Assembly (NCBI GenBank): GCA_023055505.1
Contig: JALIRH010000004.1
Coordinates: 17,355,368 to 17,419,367, forward strand
Direction: 5' to 3'
Source: Callipepla californica brunnescens
Lineage: Eukaryota; Chordata; Aves; Galliformes; Odontophoridae
DNA: 64,000 nucleotides
The notes under the pieces were generated by a model. The model did not search any database. It saw only the letters and a list, made by a program, of their open reading frames with translations, and had not been told where the DNA came from. The position numbers and the translations under genes are program-made. The stretch's first letter is position 1; each line of letters starts with the position of its first letter. Shown here one piece after another: positions 39,350 through 51,343 of this stretch.

Positions 39350-42300
39350 GAACACTTCTGGACTGCCACATCACAGATCCTGCAGCACTGGTATAGAACA
39401 AAGCCCCTGAGGAGACATTGCTGTTTCAGTTCCTTCATAACTTTGCAACTTAATGCTCTTCCTATACCTTCTCTGGCATGGCAGCCAGAGTACCTGGAAA
39501 AATGCATCCAAAAAGGTGTCAGTACCCTTTATTTGCCTCAGAGAAATAAAAGGTTATTCCCAGCTCACGCCAGCTCATTCCTCTGCTTTGCCCTCTGCAT
39601 CCTTGTACTCCTCAAGAAATGCTGGAGCAACTAAGAGGTCCGTCTGTAAGAGCATCAGAAGTAAGCAGCTAACAGGTTTCACTTTGGAAAAAGTGGCAAG
39701 AGTCACTTCTACCTTTCAGGGTAGAAAAAGAATCCTATTTAAACCTGTCATGTTCAAAATAAAGTGAAAACCAAAAAATTCAAGAAGAAAAAGCATCAAC
39801 TTCAGATTGTCCAAGGGAAGGACAGCAGATTCCTAGCTGCAGATTCCTTTCTACAGAGGTCTGCACTGACCCTGACTGAAACTGCATCACCCATCTGGAT
39901 GTCTCAAGCATAAAGACAGCTACAAAATGGAATTAGCCCGCCTGTCTCAACAACAGTAGAAAAGCTACACCCTAGTAAGTGCTTTAATTCCCTACCAAGC
40001 TGAGCTTCAGCACACCACTACCAGTTCCCCAAAAGCGTGGCACTTGTCCACAAGCACTGCAAGCTGCTGCCACCTCTGACAACCACGCGAAGCAGTTACT
40101 CCTGGCTGCAGCCAGCTGCCCAGGGTGGGCAGCACTCAGGTCTCCTGCCCCCACGTTAATGGTCTTATTCCCACCTCTGCCTCTCGTTCTGAGTCTTAGA
40201 GCCCATGACCTCTTACTTTGGCTCTTCCTCCTGTTTCTGACCAACTTCCTTATTACCCATCACTTTGCTGACTTCTGGAACGACCTTTGCTTAACTGCGT
40301 GTCTCTTCCTTAGAACTGCTGTATCCCTAATCCTGCATGGTTCTCACCGTGGCACCCAGCCCTCATGGTGAAGCCTTTCTCTGGGCTGGCTCTCCACCCT
40401 TGGCTTCAGTCTATTCTCAGCACACAGCACGATGTCTCCTACCTGTACAGGTGCTGTGGCAGCTCCCAGAGAACAGCTCCAGAAGTGACTAACCACCAGA
40501 CATTAAAATAAATCAGTGTGTGACACTTGACTGAATGAGTGCAGGAAGAGAAAGGAAGGCGTAAGGACGGAGTGCACAGGACAGAAGGTGGCATTCTGTA
40601 AGATGGTTTCTGCCTATTCCTCTCAGGCATGCCAAGGAAGGGAAAGTCAGGCTGTAACAGAAAAAAAAACAACTAAAAGTGTTTTCAGCTTTGGGAGGCT
40701 GGAGGGGAGTCTCTGTAATTTTTAGACATTTTATTACAACAATGCAAATATTTCTGCACACATTTGTCAGTCTGTATCCAGTGTGACTAAGATGCTCTGG
40801 ACACACACACAATATGCCATTATCAACATGCAGAGGCAGCAACAGAAAATCCAAACTGTTTCTGCCCAACCTCAGGGAAAAGGGACTAAAAATAGGACTG
40901 AAGCCAGAGAAATTTCTCTCCACTGAACATTTGCAAATACGTTAGCAAAGTGAATCAGAGTCATATGATACAATGGCACTACCAAACAGAACACTGTAAT
41001 TCAGGGCAGAATCAGCCCAAAGCACTTCTACTTTGTTCTGTACCAAAATCCAAACTCACCCCTAGGCTGTGTCTCCACAGCACAGGACTAGCTTCTTTCC
41101 TACACAGGGCACTCTGGGAACAGGGCTTCCCAAACTATCCCTGAGATGAAGACAGAACATGTCGGCTCCAGTCACACCCAGGAACTTAAAACCTTTGTAG
41201 AGGAGCTCCTCATCCCAACAGCAATTGTTCTTCTAGTCAGCTCTCCCATACACATCACATCCAGCAGGAGATGCTCTCTCTCCCCTCGCCTCTCTCTCTC
41301 TCATTACACCTTATATCCAAAGACTGAGGTTTTGAGTTTGCCCTTGCCTTCACCTCTTGGTTTCAGCCTGATCAAAGGACACCGTGTCAAAACAAGAAGC
41401 AAGGGGAAAAGAGTGATACAGAGACTGCTCTCAGGATGGGTGAGATCCTGAAGTGGGTTGAGCCTTTCTGTTTTCTCCCTCCCTCCCCTCCTCCCTCCCA
41501 GCTGCCCTTGATCCCGCAGAGAGGAGGAGAAAGGAGACGGGGTTACTGCCGTTCACTCGCTCTGCACACAGGGCGCTCTCTCGTCTCTTTTCCTGTTTGC
41601 ATGGAAGCATCAGTCCCTCTGACAAAGGAAGACAGAAAGAGGCAGAAAGGGAGCAAGGGTAACAGTAAGAAAGAATAGACTATTCCCTGGTTAATAAACT
41701 GAAAATGTTTAAGTCTATCAGGGCTGATGTGGTACCTTGCTGACAAGAAATTCCTCCAAAGGCCGCTGACCCAGGCTCTCTTGAAGTCTACAAAACAGCA
41801 CGAGTCAGGTTGAGGCAGCAAAGCTCCAGTCCCTTTTATCCCTCCCAGGCTTTCCACTGTCTCTTTCCCTTCAGCTTTCAAGCTTCTGGCTAATCTAGAA
41901 TATTGCCATCCTCAGAACTGACAAAACAAGAACATGCACTGGCTTCCAGCAAGGAAGATATTACAGTAACAACACCACCAACCACCCTACCTAATGACAA
42001 GCCATCATCTCCCAGCCAAGCCTGGCCAGCTAAGACATGACCCCACATCCCAGCACAGGGAGCAAAGGGAGCACGGCTGCTCAGAGCGACGCCGGCTTCC
42101 GCACGAACCACAGGGGAGAATGCGAGCAGAACTTGCCGATTGCAGCTGAACTGCAGTAATCCCCAGCTCCTGGCTGCAAATCCAGCTCCAACTGTCAAAT
42201 GGCAGTTTGACACTGCTATCAGCGCTGACCTTCAGATGGCAGGAAGCACCACCGAGGCTCTGACAGAAGCTTCGAACAGGAAAAATCCCATCTGTGCTCC

Positions 42301-45300
42301 TCCCAGGAGGATGAAGCACACAAAGCAGAACAGCTGCCCCCTCCTCTATCAGAGGAGCAAAGGGCAGAGCTGTGCTGCTCCTTGGAAGCAGGGGAAGGGA
42401 GGGGATCCAGCCAGCAGCCTGCTCTGCAGAGCGTTTGTCAGCATCAGCTGTAAGAGCACACCCTATGGAAATTCACCTTGTAGCAGCAACAGCATTCTTT
42501 TGCCAGTGCCACTCACAGTTCCTCCACGCAAATTAAGCTATCCAGTCATTAAGTCTTTTTTCCCCTGCACGTTTAAATAAATCTATAAGAAGGTGGTTTT
42601 GCTTCTGAGGATAAAGTTATCCTCAGTCTTGTTGAGAACATGTTTCAAAAGAGACGGGAAATACCCAGCGTCGCCTGAATCTGAGGCAATGGCAGTACCT
42701 AGCTATGATTAAACAACCTTGTTTAACAGTTCTGTTTTTCAAATGGGGTCTGTGCATTAGTAGAAAAAAAGAAGAGTTAAAGAAACCTCACTTTCCAATA
42801 CTTGTGTACTACCCACCTTGGCACCATATGACAGAGAGAAAAAGAGAACCCTACCTGGCAGCCTACGTTCTCCCTTTCTGAACTGAGTCCCACAGGTATG
42901 AAATCCCTGCTCCAGAGAACACAGGCCTGACTCACGAGGGGTGCAAGATGTCATCTCCAAACTGAAGGGAGATGAGAATGAGCAAAAACCAAAGAAAGGT
43001 TGTCTGGTGTATCACAGCAAAGCCTGAAAGAGAACTTTAAAGCACTCAGTCCAGATCACCCTCTTCTCAAACTGGCCTCTATCCTGCAGCACCTCTGCAA
43101 GAGAACACAAGGCAAATGAAGGAAAACCTTGTAGAGTGCTGTTAGTGGTACAGTTGTTTGTTCGTTTTTCTATTTCCTTCTTTCCACCCACTTCCTTTCA
43201 TCAGCATGCTGCATAACACCATAACTAACGCAGGATTGTTTCTTGGAAACAGCTTTTTATAGTGCATCCATATAGCACTTTGTATCCAAGCACTACCCCA
43301 CCTAAAAGCATCTATCAAAACAAATACTACTGCTCATCACAGGCAAAACAGAAATACAGTACTGGACCGCAAAGCAGGCAGGAAACTCATTAAGACTCCC
43401 TTCAGGGCAGTAGGGGAAAAGTACCCATTCCCATTCATAGAAATATTATCCCTAGATGTAGCACAGAGGTCAGGAAGAAGTGACAATACTACTGAAGCAC
43501 TCATGTAAAGAATATAACAGATGAATACTGGAACCGAGTCTAAATTGCTTCAAAGCAAGCTGGACTGTTCCACATCTTGGCCTACTGAGCGCTCATCCAT
43601 TACCTAGGATACATTTGGGCAGATTTTGCTAATGTGGCTCTTAGAAGAAAGGCAGAAGTGAGGCAGAGCTTCCCACCCTACAGCTGAATTATACATCCAA
43701 AGAAGAAATTGTCAAGAAGCACAGTAGGAATGGGCATTCAGGGGTGTGGACCAGAAACACTGTTGGAGCTCTGCTGAAAGGCAAACTTGCCCTGCTTTTG
43801 ATTTAATCTCCTAGATCCTGGCCCTTGTGGACTATTTCTGCTTTGGGGTCATTTCAGCTAAACACTTAGAAGGTATAATAACAGCAAGATAAAAGGAGGA
43901 ATTATTTTTCTTTTTTAAATAAACCCACAAATGAAAGCTTGAAGGGAAGAGTTAAAGGTCTGAAAATGAGAGAAAGAGGATCCGTGTGACAGGAAGGGAG
44001 TGTGTGAGAGGGCGTGTGACAGTCTGCGTAGCAGAATGTGTGTGTCAATCCCATTCCCTTGGAGGTTCCTGGCCAAATGCAGAGCTGAACTTTCTGCAGA
44101 CTTTGTCCTGCCAAGTCATGTTCCCTTCTCACACCGCCTGACATCACCACAAACACTCAGCTGGAAAACAGTCCGGAGCAGGGCAGAGTCCGCTGTGGCA
44201 GCACCAGCCAGTGGGATGGCTGTGGAGTGGCACACCGTCCAGCCAGCTGAGCGGAGCCTCCGTCCCGGTAGGCAATCTCCAGGCACCCAGAGCTTCACCC
44301 TGGTTCTTCCAAACAGAGCCCTAACTTAGGGCAAGGGGGCCTGAGGTGCCAGCACACCGATGCTTTTCTATGGCTCAAACTCCTACAGCACGGAACTGAT
44401 TGGAAGTCTGCACAAAAGCTCTAATAGAGAAAAACAAAGGAACCTAACAATGAGACTGTCAGGTTTCATCTAAGCAACGTACCGCAAGGAGCCCACCCCA
44501 TTCCCAGCTCCTGTGCAACCCTGCCAGGAGGAGGAAGAAGCCAGTGGCTGAACCCACAGGCCACCAACCAAAGAACCACAAGCCAGCAGCTCTACACAGA
44601 TGAAAGCTCGGGCAGGGGCTATATGAAGCAAGCGAGCAAACATTATTCCAGTCAGAGCTCCTGCCAGCCAATTTCTCATAAACAGCTGCAGCCCCAGCAA
44701 CGTGAACGTGAGCACGTGGGAGCAGGTAATGGGGCTGCCAGCAGGCAGCCGGGCTTCTTATCCTGATCCCTGCACCAAGGTTAAGCGTGGGGATGGCCGC
44801 TGCTTCTGGGACACTGCAGAAGGCACCACCCAGAGCGAGTATCGGGGAGTATCACTGGGAAACAAGGCTGGAATGGGGCAGGACAAAATCTCCAGTCTCT
44901 CCTTGTTCTAACTTCCACTTCAACCCCAACCTGCTGCTAAAAGCACGATAGGAAAACATCTTCAAAGCGCAGGTAATAAGAGAGAAAAATAAAACACCTT
45001 TTCTCCAGGAAAAGGTTTCCACTTTCTCCACTCCCATTCTATTTCTAGGAAAACAAAGAGCAATTTGGCAGCTTCTGGAGAGCAAGGAAAATGTTTTCTT
45101 TAGTTCCACAAAAGCCTGGAAGTTAACTCCCTTTCTCTCAGATGTACCTGGATAACAGCAGCTTCATGGCAAGGTCTGAGCTCATCCGTATTCTATATTT
45201 CAAAACACTCCCCGAGTCAGTACCTGAAGGCCAGATGTCAGCTTCCTCTCCAGCATTTGGAGTGCACAGCTGCTGAGCTGCCTGGTGGCAGCGCCCGTGT

Positions 45301-48300
45301 GAGCTGCAGTGCACTGCTGAGGGCCCGCACCCGCCTGCGTGTCAGGGCAAGTGCCATCTGAGCCGGTCCCAAAGGCTGTCCCAGTGCTGCTTCATGCATC
45401 CACAAACATCCATGCATGGGCTCCTCCCGGGAGGTGCTCACTCAAGAAGCCACAGCGCACACCTAACTGAGAGCCTGACCATGTGAAAACTTCCAGGAAA
45501 AGCCACCGTCCTTTGGGGACTAGCACACTTCTGCACGTATCACCCTGGCCTCCAAGATACACTACAGAACTGTTACAGAACCCTACACCTCTCTGCCCTC
45601 CTTTCATAAAGGCCCCAATAAGACCACTCAAATTCCAAATGTTTCTATTTATAGAGGACTTTACACACATTTTTCCAAGATTACATCCACTGAATTTTTT
45701 TACAACAATGACAACTTACGATAAAGCCTAATACAAACACTTACACAAACCCTCTCCAAGCAGCACACAGCCACTGTGGAATGTTTCAAGAACACAATGC
45801 CTAAATTTGAGAAAGTTCTTATGGCCCTGGAGCCAGAATCCATTGAAGGACCAATCCACAAAGGGCAAGAGGCTGTTTCATCAGTGTGATCATTCACTGA
45901 AAGCTGGGGAAGGGAAGCACACATGGGGAGGAGGTGTTTTTCTCTTCCAATCTATGAAGAAAATCAACACAAGGGAGGATGAGTTATGCTCATTCTAAGA
46001 TCTGAAAGGACACAACGACCAAAAACATGCAGTTCATTTTGGTAAGTACAGATAACACTGCCTCGTTAAAGCAGAACTGTTTTAACATCGCACACGCCAG
46101 CAAGCTTATTTTTTTCTTATGCTTCCAGTGCTTGGCTATAGTCTAACTGTAACAATTTAGTTTAGCACACTTTTAATTTGACCTTCTAATGCAAAGAGTT
46201 TTGCAGAAGTCATTAGGAAAGAAGTTATTTATCTCATAAATTCAAATAACCATTTTCCAACGTGAACATTTGCCGTGATACCACAACATAAACGGATGTA
46301 TGCAGATGCACTGTATCATCCTGCTTAGCAAGTAATAAATTAGCCCAGGTGATCTGAACAAACCTTGCTTTGAGGAAAACACCCAATGCAGAACAAGGTT
46401 TACGTGAATTACTTGGGTCACCAACTTTAATCGTGGCCTAAAATCACCAAGTGGAAGCCTTCTTTGAGCCATACAGACACGTTTGTTTCCTAGCTGGACC
46501 ACAGCTATCTCTAATTTTCTAACAGGGTTCTCTTCGTTTCCCCATCAACTAAAGGAACATGCATTTTCCCCCTCCCTCACAGACAGAAGCAGGATTCTGC
46601 TCTTCCCTTCGTGATGGTGCATATTCCAACTCACTTTACAAAGTGATCATGATATCTCCTTAACATTTTCTTTTGGATTCTCAATCAAGCAATTCTGCCT
46701 TACAGGAAATCTGCTTTTGAGATCTCCAGATCTAAACTAGCAAGTCACACAGGCTCCAGGGATATCTCCTTGTTATTAAGGACACAAGAAATGACTTTGT
46801 CTATGCTCCAGAAGTGGAAAAAAAGTATTTTGTCCTAAGCAGGAAGTCACAGAACAAAGCAACACAGGGTGCTAAAGTCACCTATCATACCATCTTTAAC
46901 AGAGATATTTTTAAGATCTTCCAGAACATAGAAAGCCTCATTTAATTTAACACTATTCCATGCATCCGTCATACCAAGGCTTATTAAAACGCCGCTTCTA
47001 GCTGCAGTAACCACAATGAAAATGCAAGGTCAAACGCTGCACTTACGTATGAGCAGAACTATGATCTAAAGACCGCGTTCAACCTGTTTGCAGACTGCAC
47101 GCAGAACCGTGCCCGTGCACAAAGCACTCCCCCAAACTCTCTCCTAAGATGAGGTTCCTTCCCACTCAGTTTCCACAGCAGAGAATGTGATCCTGCCCTC
47201 CTAAATTATTATGCTGTGAGGAAAACAAGGTAACGTGTTGCACAGCAGAGCAGCAGAACAATTTCCCCCAGCCAAACAAAACAGCTTTTTTTATAAGGTT
47301 TCACCTCAAAGCTGAAACTGTTATTTTTCTCTAAGACTGTCAGATCGTACTGCTTGGTGGGGAAGGAGGGAGGAAAATGACAAAATCCAATAAGCTTTCC
47401 TATTCAACTTGCAAAATCACACAGATCGGTGACAATGAGACTTTCACAGCAGCTGCTTCCAGAGCAGAACACGGGATCATCCTTCAGTGCATTCAAAGAC
47501 AAAGCACATTATATTCTATAATCTTCCCTGGGCAGATGGGAGCAAGACTTCAAGAAGCAGAAACAGTTAAACACTTTAAATTCAAAACTGGAAATTTTGA
47601 AAAGAAAAAGTCCATCTTGATAGCTATACACACAGAGCAGAACCAGTTACAAAAGATGTAACGTGAGCAGCCTGAGCCCATCACAGTTTCTAAAGACTTC
47701 ATCAAACAATCAACAGCAAAATTAATCCTTCCCTTTATCAAACAACGAGCGCTCCCGGAGTTGTAACAGGAATTCCTGGAGAAAGCACCTTGACTAAGAA
47801 AAGTTATCTCAGCAGAGATAACAGCAATCTAACACTCTTTAACACGCTGGAAACACAGCTCTTCCTACAGGTCCGAGCTCAGCACAAGGCAGCAAGCTCC
47901 TGCCCGTACCTCTGCAGCACACACCTGCTGTCCTGCACACCACTGTCTCCTCGCTGCACCGTGGCCCGCAAAGGGAACGCTGTGACAAGGCACAGAGCTG
48001 CAGCTGCAGCAGCTGCTAACTGCCAGCAGTGGTAACCCAAGGCACGCTGCCAGAACACAGCAAGTCAGTGAGAAAGTTTCCTGCTGTTTGATGTTTTTTT
48101 TGGTTAGGTGATTCATACACACAGTCCCTGCTACAGCGCTTCTCCTCGCACCCTGTCACAGTACAAACAGCTGCAGGACTCTGTGGACAGCTACAGAATG
48201 GCGGAGACAGGAGGGGAACTAATTATTTTAGCCCCTATTTTTCCCTTCCAACAGCTGGTGGTCCTTCACAGGAAGGATGCACCTCTGTAAGCACACATAA

Positions 48301-48936
48301 GAAAGAAATCCTAGTGAACTGAAGCGCTAGATTCCAATGAGGGACTACAGCAGGCAGCATCCAGCCTGCATCGCAGGCCTAACAGCGGTGAGAACCCTCT
48401 GGTGAATGTGTCACAGGTGTGGCTGTGGAGAAATGCAGCAAGGCCAAACTCCATCTGGTCCTGGTACAACCTGTACTACGTCCAATGCTGTTTCTCCACA
48501 ACCCAAAAGAAAGTAAGGCTGAGCTTAGTAACATTCGGCTGCAATTTTCACACCAGACTTGTTCCTTAACTGGAAGAGAAGACCACTACTCACTGAAGGA
48601 AGAAGCAAGCAGATTTTTCTTTCTCTGTCCCCAGTAGAGCCTTCTCCCTGGCAGCCGGGGAGCAGCACACCCCATGCACCTTGGGATGAGTGGCAGAGCT
48701 CACATCTGCCCTCCCTGCAAACATGACCTGCAGCCACAGCAGGAGCTGGCTGCCGCAGCAATCCAAAGCGTTAGTCAGGCATGTGAGTCAGTGGCGGAGA
48801 CTCCCTTAGAAAAGCCTTACAGTGAAGGGCCCAGCTGTGCCTTTAGGGGGAAGAAAGGGGGGGATCCACCAGAGAAAGCATTCCTCTTCAAGCAGTGATC
48901 TAAGCCATGCTGCTATTCTGCAATGGAACACCCGTT

Positions 48937-48959
48937 GTTAAGGTCCTGTGGACCTTAAC
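48937..48959. repeat. Perfect 10-bp inverted repeat with 3-base centre
   Basis: GTTAAGGTCC, TGT, GGACCTTAAC. Flanking GTT and AAC could extend the pairing with a small bulge. It lies about 200 bases from the CpG island. The central AGGTCC nnn GGACCT has the geometry of an IR3 hormone element but not its consensus. Confidence 0.85.
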
Positions 48960-49169
48960 GCAACACACAATTAAGTGGCACAATGAGAAGTCAATGTTTG
49001 CAATTACCCTCTTACCGCCCCACAAACGCTTGCCACGGGTCGGTGTCCTAGAACGCTGGTGGTCGGTGGTGACGGTACCTAACAGGTGGACCGACAGAAA
49101 TACAGAGCTGAGCCACACGGACAGGGAAACGTGACAAAGTTACCAGTAACTGAGTAAACACCACTCCGC

Positions 49170-49990
49170 ACCTGACAGCCGCTCCAGCAGAGACCCGGAC
49201 GCTCTGGACGTAGGACATCTGCGATGTCCCCGACCTCGACTCCGCTTTAGCTCCTCCACCCGCCCATTCTCTCCTCCCAGAGTGCCCCTTCCAGAGCCGC
49301 GAGCCCCGAGCACCGCCGTCCCCACGGCAGTGTCCCGAGCACCGCGCAGCCCCGAGCCGCCGGCTCCGGCCTGAGCCCGAGCGCGGAACGGCGCAGCCGT
49401 GACCGCCCCCTCGGGGCCCGGCTCGTCGGGCCGGGGCCGGCCCGCTCCGTTCCGTTCCGTTCCAGCACCTTCCAGCGCCGCCCGCGGCCGAGCACCAGGA
49501 GCGCGGCGCAGGCCTCGGCGGAACAGAGCGGCTCCCCATTGCCCCCAGTCGGCCCGCTCCAGAGGACAGTTACCAGGCGGCGCGGCTCCCCGGCGGCCAC
49601 CGACCCCGGCAGGTGCCCGAGCGGCCGGCGGCGGCCCGGCCCGGCTGCGCGCTGCGGAGCTGCCGTGATGTAACGAGCGGCCCCACCGCCCACCGCACTC
49701 CGGCCCGGCCCGGCCCGCCCCGTTCCGGCGGCGACCGCCCCCGGGGAGCCGGAACCTCGGCGGAACGAAAGCAGCGCGGGGCGGCCCGCCGTCCCGGTCC
49801 TCACGCACCGCTCTCAGCTCGGTCCCGACGCCAGAGTCAGCGAAGTCGAAGCAAACGAACAGAAGTGCCGCTGTACCACGGGGCAACAACGGCAGCGGGT
49901 GCAGCTCACGCTCCTGCCCGGCTGCTGCCCGTGCCCGGCGGTGCCCAGGGCCGCCCCGCATCGCCTTTCTGTGTCAGTTCTGTCGAATCA
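49170..49990 (-). promoter_or_regulatory. NR1H3: CpG island, probable NR1H3 promoter
   Basis: GC-rich, CpG-dense stretch separated by about 450 bases of ordinary sequence from the ACP2 island. It is upstream of NR1H3 on the minus strand. Several possible minus-strand donors exist at or near it (a GGTAAGAG near 49015, a GGTAACTG near 49570), so I do not fix a first exon. Long open frames on both strands (for example 49140-49961 minus) are by-products of base composition. Confidence 0.6.
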
Positions 49991-51244
49991 GCAAAGAACC
50001 AAACCCGATAAAGAATACCACAACAAAACTCGTACCTCCAGTTAAGCGCACGCAGTCCTGGCCCGCGAACACTTTTCTCCCCACGCCCCCTATGGCACAG
50101 CGTCAGCACCGGCAGCAGGAAAAATCAATGCGACCCGGTGCTTTCCACGAGATACGGAATCGCACTTGTTTTATCTCATTAAACATCCCAGCACATCAAA
50201 CAAATGGCTGAGTTACACAGACGCAACCGCCCTGTTTCTGTAAGAAGCGATGCGTGACTTCCAACGCCGCAAAGCACGCTCAGTTCCTAAGCAAACACGG
50301 AGGAAAAGCTCTTCTGGCTCCTGAACCGACAAGCTCCGTGCTACCAAGATTCCCTTGCAAACCTGACAGCCGCGTTTCCATCTCTCTTCAAAAAAACAAA
50401 AGCTGAGATCCAAGCACCGGCAGGTAGGGACGGGCAGCACGTACCACCCATGGTTTTCTCCTTCCCAGCGGTCCCCGTGCAGCAGAGGCCGGGCCTCCTC
50501 CTGCTCCGTGATCCCCAGGGCAGATCCGCACCTGGGCACAACGTGAGGAGGATGGTCCCTGTCAGCAGGGCTGTGTCAGAGCACGGCATGGCAGGCACCT
50601 CAGGTGGGCACAGGGGACGGGTGGCACCGAGCGGGAGCCGCGAGTGCCAGCACGTTTGCACTTTCCGTCCCGTGAAGCACACCCCAGGGGATGCAAAAAC
50701 ACCGCGGCGTTTCCTCTGTTTTCAAGGGAACGGGACGAGGGGAAGCCTGTCGGGACGCTTCATGAGCAACGCAGCGACCGCGGCACGCCGTGAGCCGGGC
50801 AGCGCCTCGCAGCTCCCCGCTCGGGGGACTGCTCGAGCAGCGCCACCACCGGGCGCCGCGGGGCGGGGACGCGGCCCGCACGCCGCGCTCGGTGCCGCCG
50901 CGAAGGCGGGAGGGGGGGGGGGACGTGGCCGCCGGCGCGACGCGGCCCTCAGCGGCACCGCGCAGCGCTGCGAGCCGGCCCGCGGAGGCCGGCGGGACAA
51001 CCGGCGCGCCCCGGGCTCATTTACCAGCGGAAGGAGCCGCCCGTCGTCCCCTCGAGTCCCGCGAAGGCCTCGGGGCCGCCCCGGCCCGGCCGGGCCCTGC
51101 CCGCCTCAGCGCCGGCCCCGCCGCCCGCCTCAGCCGGGCCCGGGCCAGGCCGCGCACGCGCCGTGGGGGAGGAAGGCGCGCGCGCGGAGAACTGCGTCCG
51201 TGCGGCGCGCCGGAGCCGGCGGTCGGGTTCCGCGGGGAGCGGCG

Positions 51245-51343
51245 ATGGCGGCGGGGCGGCGGGCGGGAGCCGTGCTGCTCCTCCTGGCGGTGTGGCTGCG
51301 GCCGCCGCCCGTCCGGCCTCGCAGCCTCCGCTTCGTGACGCTG
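51245..51343 (+). CDS. ACP2: ACP2 exon 1 (signal peptide)
   Basis: Thirty-three codons: a basic start (AAGRRAG), hydrophobic core [10 protein letters not shown], then [14 protein letters not shown], where the mature protein begins. The ATG has G at -3 and +4. The donor is GTGAGG. The frame is open far upstream, but no earlier start gives a signal peptide. Confidence 0.95.

Larger units (their letters stand above)
35223..49165 (-). other. Probable NR1H3 5' UTR intron; no gene recognised
   Basis: About 14 kb between the predicted first coding exon of NR1H3 and the CpG islands. It has A runs at 36740-36756 and 39330-39349, a CT-rich stretch at 41270-41300 and a perfect inverted repeat at 48937-48959. 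Open frames on both strands are short and show no domain I know. A noncoding NR1H3 exon could lie here, but no splice site was convincing enough to call. Confidence 0.5.

Noticed and set aside
49140..49961. 273-codon minus-strand open frame
   Set aside because: Same cause: a CpG-island frame rich in Arg, Gly and Ala, overlapped by other long frames on both strands.
50440..51244. CLEAR (GTCACGTGAC) element in the ACP2 promoter
   Set aside because: Expected for a lysosomal gene, but no CACGTG core is present upstream of the ATG in this stretch.
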